The position numbers and the translations under genes are program-made. Below are positions 16,082 to 24,128 of a stretch of DNA of 28,282 nucleotides, piece after piece. Every line of letters starts with the position of its first letter. Positions within the stretch are counted from its first letter, which is position 1. The notes under the pieces were generated by a model. That model did not search any database. It had not been told where the DNA came from and saw only the letters and a list, made by a program, of their open reading frames with translations. Origin of the DNA: Alkalinema sp. CAN_BIN05 (GTDB lineage Bacteria; Cyanobacteriota; Cyanobacteriia; Leptolyngbyales; Leptolyngbyaceae); contig JAJAYH010000176.1 of the NCBI GenBank assembly GCA_026786325.1, forward strand, positions 1 through 28,282, written 5' to 3'.

Positions 16082-16473
16082 CGATATTGCCTTGATTAAA
16101 TTAAAGAAATCACTCTCAGTATTATGCAGAACCGATCGCCGATTTGCCCTTTTTCATGAAGCTCATGGCCGAATTCAACTGCAAAATGACCAAAGCCTTC
16201 ATCAGATTTTCTTACCGATCATCCGGTTCTGTCCGTACAGTGGGGAATGAAGAGAAAGAACTGCTATGTTTTTGGTCTAGTTTTAGACTCCATGATATTC
16301 TCTAGTTGATTCCTAGTCAATAACCTACTACGTATAATCCCGATCGTTAATGATACGTTTGCCACAGGATAATCCAATTGTGCGATCGTGGTGTTTTCAT
16401 AATTTCATCACTTACCCTGTGATTCTCGCATCTTATTTAATTCAACTAGTCGATCCCCTACCCTAAAATTTTC
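16082..16473. other. Divergent intergenic region, pgeF / M23 peptidase
   Basis: 392 bp without a supported gene. A perfect TATAAT at 16333-16338 is the best -10 candidate on +; TTGATT at 16306-16311 is its nearest -35-like word but the spacer is 21 nt. A HIP1-like GCGATCG lies near 16382. No repeat or strong hairpin was seen. Confidence 0.5.
16306..16338 (+). promoter_or_regulatory. Weak candidate promoter for the M23 peptidase gene
   Basis: TTGATT (16306-16311) and a perfect TATAAT (16333-16338), about 135 bp before the ATG. The 21-nt spacer is non-standard, so the -10 may work with an activator or another -35. Confidence 0.25.
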
Positions 16474-17823
16474 ATGACTTCTCCTAAGCTGCCCTCCCAA
16501 TCCCTGTCCAAAATTCGATCTCTGCCCATTGAATCCCGATCGACCCATATCCCGATCGTTCTATGGTCCCGTCGAGTCAGTTTGGCTCTGTTATCTCCCA
16601 TTGGATTGGGATTGGTTAGTTTGGGGTTGATGTCTGTTCCGATCGCCCAAGCTCAAACCACGGGCACCGACATCAAATTACTGGAGCCATCAGGACTTGC
16701 GGCAGTGCAGACTCCTAATCCGATCGAGTCCACTAAATCGACCGTAGCCCCGTCCGTTGCACCACATGAAGTTGTTGAAGCTGAAGTGGAGCCAATGGCA
16801 CCTGTTGCAAGTGTTAAGTCAGCGTCTAAGGCTCCGGAATCCATTATTTTTTCCGATCGAACCTCCGGCTGTGACACCACTGTGGCTTGGGGGGCTGCCG
16901 TCGGAAATTTCTGTAAATCCAAACCTCCGGCTTTCGTAGCAACTCCGCATCCCACTGAATTAGTTGAGGCACCGGAATTAGTTGAGGCACCAGAGTCTAT
17001 TGCCGCTGAAGCCAGTGATCTAACTCCTGAACCCGAATCCGAATCAAGCGCCGCCCATTGGGGACCGATTAGTGTCGATCGGCAAGGGATTCAATTCTCT
17101 CCTCCAGATGTTCTCAAGCCCTACTTTAATGGCAATCTAAAACTCCCTAAGATGCCCAGCTTGTCGAGTCTGGGAATGATGTTCCCTCTGGCGCTTCCTT
17201 CGCCAATTACATCCTTGTTTGGCTGGCGGATCCACCCGATTTTCGGTGATCAGCGGATGCATACTGGGATCGACATCGCAGCTCCGTTAGGAACACCTGT
17301 AATTGCCGCGTTGACGGGTAAGGTTTTGCTAGCTGACTTTCTAGGTGGTTACGGTATAACTGTCGCACTAGAGCATGGTCAAGGAAGCCAACAGACCCTC
17401 TATGCCCATCTTTCGGAACTCTTTGTTAAACCGGGGCAAGTAGTTGAAAAGGGCGCAGTTATTGGTCGTGTTGGGACAACTGGAAATTCCACTGGGCCAC
17501 ATCTCCATTTTGAACTTCGTCAGCAATTGCCTGATGGTTCATGGATTGCCCAAGATGCTGGGTTACAGATTGAAGTAGCGCTCAAGGATCTCAATCAATC
17601 ACTTAAAGTCGCCAACCTTCCCCAGACTCCATCGGTTTCACTGCAAGCTCAGCTTCAGCAGGTGCCACAGCCGCAACAGATAGCTCAGGCATCGACTATA
17701 TTTTTGCCGCTGAAAGCCCAGTCTGCGATCGTGAAATTATCCAAGGTGAACGTACTCAAAGCTCCTGTAGAAATGCCTGCAATGCTTCAATCTAAACAAA
17801 TGAAAACGGGCCAGACTCCTTAG
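16474..17823 (+). CDS. M23-family murein metallopeptidase, exported
   Basis: 449 residues. A basic N-terminus, hydrophobic stretch (about 35-56) and Ala-x-Ala (58-60, before QTTG) form a signal peptide with an unusually long n-region. A low-complexity Pro/Glu/Ser/Val linker follows (about 70-240), with Cys133 and Cys147 flanking TTVAWGAAVGNF. The LytM/M23 domain is at about 245-360: LFGWRIHP, MHTGID with zinc ligands His263 and Asp267, TLYAHLS with His312, and GPHLHFELR with His343 and His345. All catalytic residues are present. It should cleave peptidoglycan cross-links in the periplasm. The C-terminal 80 residues are Gln-rich and unstructured in appearance. The linker has a short in-frame duplication (16957-16992). 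Confidence 0.92.
   Translation: MTSPKLPSQSLSKIRSLPIESRSTHIPIVLWSRRVSLALLSPIGLGLVSLGLMSVPIAQAQTTGTDIKLLEPSGLAAVQTPNPIESTKSTVAPSVAPHEVVEAEVEPMAPVASVKSASKAPESIIFSDRTSGCDTTVAWGAAVGNFCKSKPPAFVATPHPTELVEAPELVEAPESIAAEASDLTPEPESESSAAHWGPISVDRQGIQFSPPDVLKPYFNGNLKLPKMPSLSSLGMMFPLALPSPITSLFGWRIHPIFGDQRMHTGIDIAAPLGTPVIAALTGKVLLADFLGGYGITVALEHGQGSQQTLYAHLSELFVKPGQVVEKGAVIGRVGTTGNSTGPHLHFELRQQLPDGSWIAQDAGLQIEVALKDLNQSLKVANLPQTPSVSLQAQLQQVPQPQQIAQASTIFLPLKAQSAIVKLSKVNVLKAPVEMPAMLQSKQMKTGQTP
16957..16992 (+). repeat. Tandem 18-nt repeat in the M23 linker
   Basis: Two copies of an 18-nt unit starting GAATTAGTTGAGGCACC, encoding ELVEAP twice. It is a register-neutral slippage duplication in a disordered linker. 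Confidence 0.8.
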
Positions 17824-17880
17824 CGAAATCAATCAACTCTGTAAGTCAGGAAATAAAGATGGACAAAGTTACATCTATTC

Positions 17881-17894
17881 GGTACTGTTGTACA
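17881..17894. promoter_or_regulatory. LexA-box-like palindrome
   Basis: GGTACTGTTGTACA contains GTAC-N4-GTAC and agrees with the cyanobacterial SOS box as I remember it (RGTACNNNDGTWCB) at all but the last base. It is not an NtcA site, because the GTA/TAC spacing is 6 rather than 8. It lies 58 bp after the M23 gene and 478 bp before rplC, so its target is unclear. Confidence 0.3.
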
Positions 17895-18191
17895 CTGTTG
17901 CAGTTTTTGCAGCGATCGCTTCTTCCCGCCCACCCTTGCAGTGCTACAGTGCTTAATTTAATTTAGGCGCAATTAGTAGTTATGTGTAGCGAGGGTTCGC
18001 AACCAATAGCTGAGTGGAAGTAGCAACGATGACTCCTTTTCGATTTGGAAACTGTCTTTTCATTGCAATTTCGATTGTTCTGTGAGTTCAAGTCTGGATT
18101 GAGACCCAGTTGGAGTGATGATGCATTTGAGTTGTGATGACTTGTCTGTAACCATGCCTCAGAAGTGGAGTGATTAAGGCGCACTAGTTAA

Positions 18192-18263
18192 TTGTCTTTT
18201 AGGATACTCAAAGATGTATATTGGTGTGCGATCGATTCTTAGATTGATTCTGTCTTGTATAGA
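18192..18263 (+). promoter_or_regulatory. Candidate promoter words for the S10 operon
   Basis: TTGTCT (18192-18197) with TATATT (18217-18222), spacer 19, is one candidate. A second -10-like TATAGA lies at 18258-18263 with only a poor -35 (TTCTTA, 18236-18241). Either would leave a leader of over 100 nt before rplC. Confidence 0.25.
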
Positions 18264-18371
18264 ATTAACTGTGCGATCGGTCAAACTGTACTGTCCAGAA
18301 CATGTTGAGCGATATTCGTTTCCAACCGCTGTTCACTACGGGATGTAATTAGTAAGGGAGACCCGACTATC

Positions 18372-19010
18372 GTGTCTGTTGGAATTTTAGGGACAAAGCT
18401 TGGGATGACTCAAGTCTTTGACGAACTCGGGAGAGCAATCCCCGTAACGGTGATTCAGGCTGGACCATGCCCAATCACGCAGATCAAAACAAAGGAAACG
18501 GATGGCTATACAGCGATTCAGTATGCCTATGGTGACATCAAGGTAAAGAACTTGAGTAAGCCAGAACTTGGACATTTGAAGAAGTCGGAATCCGCTCCGC
18601 TTCGTCACTTGACCGAAGCCCGCTTACAGGACGTTTCGGAGTACCAACTCGGACAAGCCCTGACGGTTGAACAGTTCTCTGTTGGTCAATTGATCGATGT
18701 AGCTGGACACACGATCGGTCGTGGTTTTTCCGGTTATCAAAAGCGCCACAACTTCGCACGCGGTCCCATGTCCCACGGTTCTAAAAACCATCGTGAGCCT
18801 GGTTCGACGGGTGCAGGTACGACTCCGGGTCGGGTTTATCCTGGTAAGAAAATGGCAGGTCATTATGGCGACGAGCAAGTCACCATCAAACGACTGCACA
18901 TCATTCGTTTGGATACTGAGCGCAATTTGATTTTGGTCAAAGGTGCTGTTCCTGGGAAACCTGGTACGTTGCTGAAGATTGTTCCAACCAATAGTGTGGG
19001 CAAACGATAG
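18372..19010 (+). CDS. rplC: 50S ribosomal protein L3
   Basis: 212 residues, full length. It opens with SVGILGTKLGMTQVFD, and carries the conserved central loop HNFARGPMSHGSKNHREPGS followed by TTPGRVYPGKKMAGHYG, which reaches toward the peptidyl-transferase centre. Start is GTG 18372, with AAGGGAGA about 10 nt upstream. It is the first gene of the operon; rpsJ, which precedes rplC in E. coli, is absent, as is usual in cyanobacteria where it sits in the str cluster. Confidence 0.98.
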   Translation: MSVGILGTKLGMTQVFDELGRAIPVTVIQAGPCPITQIKTKETDGYTAIQYAYGDIKVKNLSKPELGHLKKSESAPLRHLTEARLQDVSEYQLGQALTVEQFSVGQLIDVAGHTIGRGFSGYQKRHNFARGPMSHGSKNHREPGSTGAGTTPGRVYPGKKMAGHYGDEQVTIKRLHIIRLDTERNLILVKGAVPGKPGTLLKIVPTNSVGKR

Positions 19011-19051
19011 GCGTAGTACGACCGGGAAAATCTTAGGAGTAGAGAAGAACA

Positions 19052-19687
19052 ATGGCTGAATGTATTGTAAAAGATTGGCAAGGCGCTGAAAAAGGCAAAG
19101 CCGAGCTAGATCTAAGAGTTGCAAAGGAAGAAACGGCATCAGCCGTCGTCCACCGCGCATTGGTTCGTCAACTGGCAAACCAGCGTCAAGGGACAGCTTG
19201 TACCAAAACCCGCGCAGAAGTGAGCGGTGGTGGTCGTAAGCCTTGGAAACAGAAAGGAACAGGTCGTGCTCGTGCTGGGTCTAACCGTTCTCCGCTCTGG
19301 CGCGGTGGTGGTGTCATTTTTGGACCTAAACCACGCGACTACAGCATCAAGATGAACCGTAAGGAACGTCGTTTGGCATTGCGGACTGCGTTCCAAGGCC
19401 GTGTTGCTGATTTGATTGTTGTTGAAGATTTTGGTGCGAACCTAGATCGTCCTAAAACCAAAGATATGCTTGCAGCATTTTCTCGGTGGGGCGTTGTCGC
19501 TGGGGCGAAAGTCTTGGTAATCTTGGCCGATCGTGACGAAAATGCATACCTCTCGCTTCGTAACGTCGCAGGTGTCAAGGTAATTACGTCCGGCAACTTA
19601 AACATGTTTGATCTATTGAATTCAGATCAAATTGTTGTAACGGCATCAGCGATCGACAGCATTAAGGAGGTTTACGGTGACGACTAG
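19052..19687 (+). CDS. rplD: 50S ribosomal protein L4
   Basis: 211 residues. The extended loop that lines the exit tunnel is intact (about 50-92): KTRAEVSGGGRKPWKQKGTG, RARAGSNRSPLWRGGG. In enterobacteria L4 represses its own operon; whether that holds here cannot be seen. AGGAG lies about 14 nt before ATG 19052. The last 11 nt overlap rplW. Confidence 0.98.
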   Translation: MAECIVKDWQGAEKGKAELDLRVAKEETASAVVHRALVRQLANQRQGTACTKTRAEVSGGGRKPWKQKGTGRARAGSNRSPLWRGGGVIFGPKPRDYSIKMNRKERRLALRTAFQGRVADLIVVEDFGANLDRPKTKDMLAAFSRWGVVAGAKVLVILADRDENAYLSLRNVAGVKVITSGNLNMFDLLNSDQIVVTASAIDSIKEVYGDD

Positions 19688-19985
19688 TACGACAGACCTG
19701 CGGGCGCTTGCGGACTTGATCCGTCGCCCAATCATCACGGAAAAAGCAACGATCGCGCTGGAAAATAACCAGTTCACGTTTGAAGTGAATCCGAAGGCCA
19801 AAAAGCCTGAAATTAAAGCCGCCATTGAATACTTGTTCAAGGTGAAAGTGGTGGGAATTAGCACCATGAACCCTCCTTACAAGAAAAAGCGCGTTGGTAA
19901 GTTTTTGGGTCGTAAGCCTCACTACAAAAAAGCCATCGTGACCTTGGCTGAAGGCGATTCGATTGCATTATTCCCAGAGTCGTAG
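19677..19985 (+). CDS. rplW: 50S ribosomal protein L23
   Basis: 102 residues. Characteristic LIRRPIITEKAT near the start and STMNPPYKKKRVGKFLGRKP in the basic loop. L23 sits at the tunnel exit and docks trigger factor and SRP. Start is GTG 19677, inside the end of rplD, with AAGGAGGT (19664-19671) 5 nt upstream, so translation is probably coupled to L4. Confidence 0.97.
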   Translation: MTTSTTDLRALADLIRRPIITEKATIALENNQFTFEVNPKAKKPEIKAAIEYLFKVKVVGISTMNPPYKKKRVGKFLGRKPHYKKAIVTLAEGDSIALFPES

Positions 19986-20060
19986 AGTTTTAGAGCCGTT
20001 CTCTTAAGTCTTCATCTCAAACATTCTGTAATCCATTCGTAGTTAGTAAGGAGTTAAGTC

Positions 20061-20924
20061 ATGGGTATTCGGATTTATCGCCCTACGACCGCAGGAACTC
20101 GCGATCGTAGTGTGGCTGATTTCGTCGAAATCACCAAGAGTGAGCCTGAGAAATCTCTCACCATGCGGGTCCACCGCAACAAAGGCCGTAACAACCGAGG
20201 CGTTATTACTTGTCGCCATCGCGGTGGCGGTCACAAACGCATCTATCGGATGATCGACTTCCGTCGTGATAAGAAAGGCATTCCCGCCAAAGTCGCAGCC
20301 ATTGAGTACGATCCGAACCGGAACGCACGCATCGCTCTTCTGTTCTATCAGGACGGCGAAAAGCGTTACATCCTTCATCCCGTCGGACTGCAAGTCGGTG
20401 CAACGGTGATCTCGGCGGATACCGCTCCCTTTGAAATCGGTAACACGATGCCATTGTCGGCGATTCCGTTGGGAACCACCGTTCACAACGTCGAACTGTA
20501 TCCTGGCCGTGGTGGTCAAATGGTGCGATCGGCTGGTGCTGGCGCTCAGGTTTCGGCTAAAGATGGCGATTACGTCACCTTGAAGCTTCCCTCGACTGAA
20601 GTTCGCTTAATTCGTAAAGAATGTTTGGCGACGATTGGTCAAGTGGGTAACACCGAGCATCGCAACATCACCTTGGGCAAAGCAGGTCGGACCCGTCATA
20701 AAGGTCGCCGTCCTCAAGTTCGGGGTAGCGTCATGAACCCTTGCGATCACCCTCATGGTGGTGGTGAAGGTCGTGCGCCGATCGGACGCTCTGGGCCTGT
20801 TACTCCTTGGGGTAAGCCGACTCTGGGTAAAAAGACTCGGAACAAGAAAAAACTCAGCAGCGCATACATTGTTCGTCGTCGCCGTAAGTCGTCCAAGCGC
20901 GGACGCGGCGGTCGTGAGTCCTAG
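20061..20924 (+). CDS. rplB: 50S ribosomal protein L2
   Basis: 287 residues. Near-universal core with GRNNRGVITCRHRGGGHKR, NPCDHPHGGGEGRAPIGR (His230 is the residue placed near the peptidyl-transferase centre), and a basic C-terminus. AAGGAG precedes ATG 20061 by about 8 nt. The 75-bp gap after rplW is among the longest inside the operon; I see no hairpin in it. Confidence 0.98.
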   Translation: MGIRIYRPTTAGTRDRSVADFVEITKSEPEKSLTMRVHRNKGRNNRGVITCRHRGGGHKRIYRMIDFRRDKKGIPAKVAAIEYDPNRNARIALLFYQDGEKRYILHPVGLQVGATVISADTAPFEIGNTMPLSAIPLGTTVHNVELYPGRGGQMVRSAGAGAQVSAKDGDYVTLKLPSTEVRLIRKECLATIGQVGNTEHRNITLGKAGRTRHKGRRPQVRGSVMNPCDHPHGGGEGRAPIGRSGPVTPWGKPTLGKKTRNKKKLSSAYIVRRRRKSSKRGRGGRES

Positions 20925-20946
20925 AATCTAAAGGGAGAAACCTTAA

Positions 20947-21222
20947 ATGTCTCGTTCTCTAAAGAAAGGTCCTTTTGTCGCAGATCATCTCCTACGTAAA
21001 GTAGAAGCGGCTCGTGCCAAAAATGACAACTCGGTGATCAAAACCTGGTCCCGAGCGTCCACAATCCTGCCCCAAATGATCGGTATGACGTTCGCAGTTC
21101 ACAATGGCAAAATCCATGTGCCTGTCTTCGTCAACGAGCAGATGGTCGGTCACAAGCTAGGTGAATTCTCACCTACGCGGACCTTCCGGGGACATGGTGC
21201 TGATAAGAAAGCGCGTCGCTAA
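20947..21222 (+). CDS. rpsS: 30S ribosomal protein S19
   Basis: 91 residues. Opens with SRSLKKGPFVADHLL and holds the conserved IHVPVFVNEQMVGHKLGEFS, then PTRTFRGHGADKK. S19 forms part of the 30S head with S13. It follows rplB by 22 bp. Confidence 0.98.
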   Translation: MSRSLKKGPFVADHLLRKVEAARAKNDNSVIKTWSRASTILPQMIGMTFAVHNGKIHVPVFVNEQMVGHKLGEFSPTRTFRGHGADKKARR

Positions 21223-21237
21223 ACTGGAGGCTAAGTT

Positions 21238-21609
21238 ATGGCAGTTGCACTGAAATCTAACGAAGCGATCGCGAGCGCCATGTATATCCGCATGTCGCCT
21301 CGCAAGGTTCGCCGGGTTCTCGACCAAGTTCGAGGCCGTTCATACCGAGAAGCACTAATTATTCTCGAATTCATGCCCTATCGTGCCTGCGAACCGATTA
21401 TTAAGGTTCTCAGATCTGCGGTAGCGAATGCAGAAAACAACATGGGTCTGAACCGATCGTCCCTTATGGTGTCCCAGGCTTATGCCGACATGGGTCCATC
21501 TCTGAAGCGATTCCGCCCTCGGGCACAGGGCCGCGCCTTCCAAATCCGCAAACCGACGTGTCACATCACAATTACTGTGGCTCCCGGCGCAGAAGCAGAA
21601 GAAGCTTAG
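21238..21609 (+). CDS. rplV: 50S ribosomal protein L22
   Basis: 123 residues. Contains YIRMSPRKVRRVLDQVRGRS and the tunnel-lining hairpin with LKRFRPRAQGRAFQIRKPT, the macrolide-relevant loop. A short acidic tail (GAEAEEA) ends it. It is 15 bp after rpsS; GGAGG lies just upstream of ATG 21238. Confidence 0.98.
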   Translation: MAVALKSNEAIASAMYIRMSPRKVRRVLDQVRGRSYREALIILEFMPYRACEPIIKVLRSAVANAENNMGLNRSSLMVSQAYADMGPSLKRFRPRAQGRAFQIRKPTCHITITVAPGAEAEEA

Positions 21610-21657
21610 TCCTTAACGGATTCGTCCTTAACGTATTAATCAGAGAGAACAACCCCA

Positions 21658-22404
21658 ATGGGACAGAAAATTCACCCCACAGGCTTACGCCTCGGAATTA
21701 CCAAAGAACACCGTTCACGGTGGTATGCGGATTTCAGTCGTTACCCTGCTTTGCTCCAAGAAGACTACAAAATTCGCCACTTCTTCACGAAGAATCCCCT
21801 CAAGTTGTCTAACTTGAACAAACCTGGGATTTCCGACATTCGGATTGAGCGGAAAGCGGAACAAGTAGACATCGAAGTTCGCACCTCTCGTCCCGGCGTA
21901 ATTGTCGGACGGGGTGGCGCAGGCATCGAAGAACTACGCCTTCGCCTTCAAACCTTGCTCGGTGGTTCCAAGCAAGTCCGCATTAATGTCGTCGAAGTTG
22001 CCCGCGTTGATGCAGATGCTGCATTGATTGGCGAGTATATCGCCGAGCAACTCGAACGTCGGGTTTCCTTCCGTCGGGTTGTGCGTCAAGCCATTCAACG
22101 TGCTCAGCGTGCTGGCGTGTTGGGTATCAAAATTCAAGTGTCTGGTCGTTTAAACGGTGCAGAAATTGCCCGTCCTGAATGGACCCGTGAAGGCCGAGTT
22201 CCCTTGCATACACTGCGAGCGGACATCGACTATTGCCAATGCACCGCACAAACTATCTACGGAACCTTGGGTCTGAAGATTTGGGTGTTTAACGGTGAGA
22301 TCATTCCGGGACAAGAACTGGTGGAAGCAGCCGCTCCCCAGCAACGGCCCCGTCGTGGCGGTAATCAACGCCGTAAGTTTGAAGATCGATCTAACGAAGG
22401 CTAA
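21658..22404 (+). CDS. rpsC: 30S ribosomal protein S3
   Basis: 248 residues. Starts GQKIHPTGLRLGITKEHRS, has a type II KH domain with VGRGGAGIEELRLRLQ, and a C-terminal domain with RAQRAGVLGIKIQVSGRLNG and ADIDYC. S3 is at the mRNA entry of the 30S. The tail is rich in Arg and Gln. Confidence 0.98.
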   Translation: MGQKIHPTGLRLGITKEHRSRWYADFSRYPALLQEDYKIRHFFTKNPLKLSNLNKPGISDIRIERKAEQVDIEVRTSRPGVIVGRGGAGIEELRLRLQTLLGGSKQVRINVVEVARVDADAALIGEYIAEQLERRVSFRRVVRQAIQRAQRAGVLGIKIQVSGRLNGAEIARPEWTREGRVPLHTLRADIDYCQCTAQTIYGTLGLKIWVFNGEIIPGQELVEAAAPQQRPRRGGNQRRKFEDRSNEG

Positions 22405-22409
22405 TCAAG

Positions 22410-22841
22410 ATGTTAAGTCCAAGAAGAACAAAATACCGTAAGCAACAGCGCGGTCGGATGAAGGGATTGGCCAGTCGCGGTTGTGATCTCAACTTCGGTG
22501 AGTTTGGTTTACAAGCGACCGAATGCTGTTGGATTACGTCCCGCCAGATTGAAGCGAGTCGTCGTGCGATGACCCGTCATATCAAACGGGGCGGCCAAAT
22601 CTGGATTCGTATTTTCCCAGACAAGCCCGTAACGGCCCGCCCTGCTGAAACCCGGATGGGTTCTGGTAAAGGTGCGCCTGAATATTGGGTGGCCGTGGTA
22701 AAACCCGGTCGCATCATGTTCGAAATCGGTGGAGTGGCTGAAGATATTGCTCGCGAAGCGATGCGATTGGCTCAGTTCAAACTTCCTATCAAGACCAAAT
22801 TTGTTGTTCGTCCCACTCCTGCGGCTACGGAGGAGTCTTAA
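22410..22841 (+). CDS. rplP: 50S ribosomal protein L16
   Basis: 143 residues. LSPRRTKYRKQQRGRMKG at the N-terminus; GGQIWIRIFPDKPVTARPAE and TRMGSGKGAPEYWVAVVKPG in the core. L16 stabilises the A-site side of the 50S. Starts 5 bp after the rpsC stop. Confidence 0.98.
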   Translation: MLSPRRTKYRKQQRGRMKGLASRGCDLNFGEFGLQATECCWITSRQIEASRRAMTRHIKRGGQIWIRIFPDKPVTARPAETRMGSGKGAPEYWVAVVKPGRIMFEIGGVAEDIAREAMRLAQFKLPIKTKFVVRPTPAATEES

Positions 22842-22847
22842 TAAACT

Positions 22848-23063
22848 ATGTCTCTTCCTAAGATTGCAGATTCACGGAAACTCAATGACCAAGAGCTTGA
22901 AGCTCGGGTCTTGGAACTAAAACGTCAACTTTTTGACCTTCGGTTTAAGAAAGGCACTCGCCAGTTGGACAAGCCCCACCAGTTCAAACATATTCGGCAT
23001 GAGATCGCTCAATTGCTGACGGTTGAACGAGAGCGGCAAATCACAGCAGTTGAAGCGGAGTAA
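22848..23063 (+). CDS. rpmC: 50S ribosomal protein L29
   Basis: 71 residues, a two-helix protein at the tunnel exit next to L23. Carries LKRQLFDLRFKKGTRQL and HEIAQLLTVERERQ. Starts 6 bp after rplP. Confidence 0.96.
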   Translation: MSLPKIADSRKLNDQELEARVLELKRQLFDLRFKKGTRQLDKPHQFKHIRHEIAQLLTVERERQITAVEAE

Positions 23064-23071
23064 TTAAACCC

Positions 23072-23320
23072 ATGGCAGTCAAACAGAGAGTTGGTGTCGT
23101 TGTGAGCGACAAAATGGATAAAACCGTTGTTGTGGCGATTGAAAGCCGCACCACCCATCCGAGATACGGCAAAATCGTAGTTCGGACCAAGCGGTATAAA
23201 GCTCACGACGAAGAAAATAAATGTAAAATCGGCGATCGCGTCCGAATCCAGGAAACTCGCCCGCTCAGTCGCTCTAAGCGCTGGAACGTGGCAGACATCC
23301 TAACCGTTTCACAAGGCTAG
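23072..23320 (+). CDS. rpsQ: 30S ribosomal protein S17
   Basis: 82 residues, OB-fold. AVKQRVGVVVSDKMDKTVVV, HPRYGKIV and RPLSRSKRW are the family signatures. Binds 16S rRNA early in 30S assembly. Eight bp after rpmC. Confidence 0.97.
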   Translation: MAVKQRVGVVVSDKMDKTVVVAIESRTTHPRYGKIVVRTKRYKAHDEENKCKIGDRVRIQETRPLSRSKRWNVADILTVSQG

Positions 23321-23330
23321 AGGTTTAGTC

Positions 23331-23699
23331 ATGATCCAACAGGAAAGTTATCTGAATGTGGCAGACAACAGCGGTGCCCGGAAGCTAATGTGCATCCGAG
23401 TCATCGGTGGTGGAAACCGTCGTTACGCTGGTGTTGGCGACATTATTGTCGCTGTTGTTAAAGACGCAACGCCTAACATGAGCATCAAAAAATCTGATGT
23501 TGTTAAAGCTGTCGTTGTTCGGACCCGTCACACGGTTCGCCGGGACAGCGGAATGAGCATTCGGTTTGATGATAATGCCGCTGTCATCATCAACCCCGAT
23601 GGCAACCCAAAAGGCACTCGCGTCTTCGGACCTGTGGCTCGTGAATTGCGCGACAAGAACTACATGAAAATCGTGTCTCTTGCTCCGGAGGTTCTTTAA
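23331..23699 (+). CDS. rplN: 50S ribosomal protein L14
   Basis: 122 residues, exactly the usual length. IQQESYLNVADNSGARKLMC at the start, the conserved GDIIVAVVKDA, and GTRVFGPVARELRDKNYMKI near the end. Lies at the subunit interface, where RsfS binds. Confidence 0.98.
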   Translation: MIQQESYLNVADNSGARKLMCIRVIGGGNRRYAGVGDIIVAVVKDATPNMSIKKSDVVKAVVVRTRHTVRRDSGMSIRFDDNAAVIINPDGNPKGTRVFGPVARELRDKNYMKIVSLAPEVL

Positions 23700-23702
23700 G
23701 CC

Positions 23703-24053
23703 ATGCCAAAGGTACATGACAAAACAGCGAAAACAGCCAAAAAGTTGCATGTGAAATCCGGTGACACCGTAATGGTGATTGCAGGACATAGCAAAGGCAC
23801 GATCGCGGAAGTCATCAAGGCCATCCCTAGTGAAAACCAGGTGATTGTCAAGGGTGTGAATATGCAGACCAAACACGTCAAGCCCCAGGGCGAAGGCGAA
23901 ACCGGACGCATTGACATCGCGGAAGCGCCCATCCATGCGTCCAATGTCCAACTTTATTCCACCAAAGAAAGCACTGTGAGCCGCGTTGGTTCTGCGATCA
24001 AGGATGGTAAAAAAGTGCGGATTCTTAAGAAGACTGGTGAGATTCTGGATTAA
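23703..24053 (+). CDS. rplX: 50S ribosomal protein L24
   Basis: 116 residues. A KOW motif at about 18-45 (VKSGDTVMVIAGHSKGTIAE), then VNMQTKHVKPQ and the conserved end with VRILKKTGEILD. Assembly-initiator protein of the 50S. Three bp after rplN. Confidence 0.97.
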   Translation: MPKVHDKTAKTAKKLHVKSGDTVMVIAGHSKGTIAEVIKAIPSENQVIVKGVNMQTKHVKPQGEGETGRIDIAEAPIHASNVQLYSTKESTVSRVGSAIKDGKKVRILKKTGEILD

Positions 24054-24128
24054 TTTCCGGATTCAATCTCAAGACTTCTATCAATCATTAGCTATCCCTG
24101 ACCAAGCCCAGGGAAAGGATTCACACCC

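Larger units (their letters stand above)
17824..18371. other. Gene-free leader region before the ribosomal operon
   Basis: 548 bp between the M23 stop and the rplC start. It holds a GTAC-N4-GTAC palindrome (17881-17894), a HIP1 word (GCGATCGC near 17912), and promoter-like words between about 18192 and 18263. Only very short open frames are present, including an 18-residue hydrophobic one starting near 18028, none convincing. The S10 operon promoter and any 5' regulatory leader should be here. Confidence 0.55.

Noticed and set aside
16050..16250. 66-codon plus frame overlapping the 5' end of pgeF and the gap
   Set aside because: No recognisable domain; half of it is antisense to pgeF and the rest looks random.
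17985..18012. GGGTTCGCAACC resembling a tRNA T-arm
   Set aside because: No acceptor stem, anticodon arm or D-arm can be built around it.
17963..18184. 73-codon minus frame in the leader before rplC
   Set aside because: Not in any gene, but the product has no recognisable domain, is Asn/Ser/His-rich, and lacks a Shine-Dalgarno.
18624..19178. 184-codon minus frame opposite rplC and rplD
   Set aside because: It spans two genes and their gap on the other strand; composition is that of a codon-bias shadow.
19986..20060. Missing rpsJ, rpsN and rpmD as an operon deletion
   Set aside because: This is the normal cyanobacterial arrangement: S10 and S14 are encoded elsewhere and L30 is generally absent.
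23385..23951. 188-codon minus frame opposite rplN and rplX
   Set aside because: Antisense shadow of two certain ribosomal genes; its sequence resembles no family and it has no plausible start signal.
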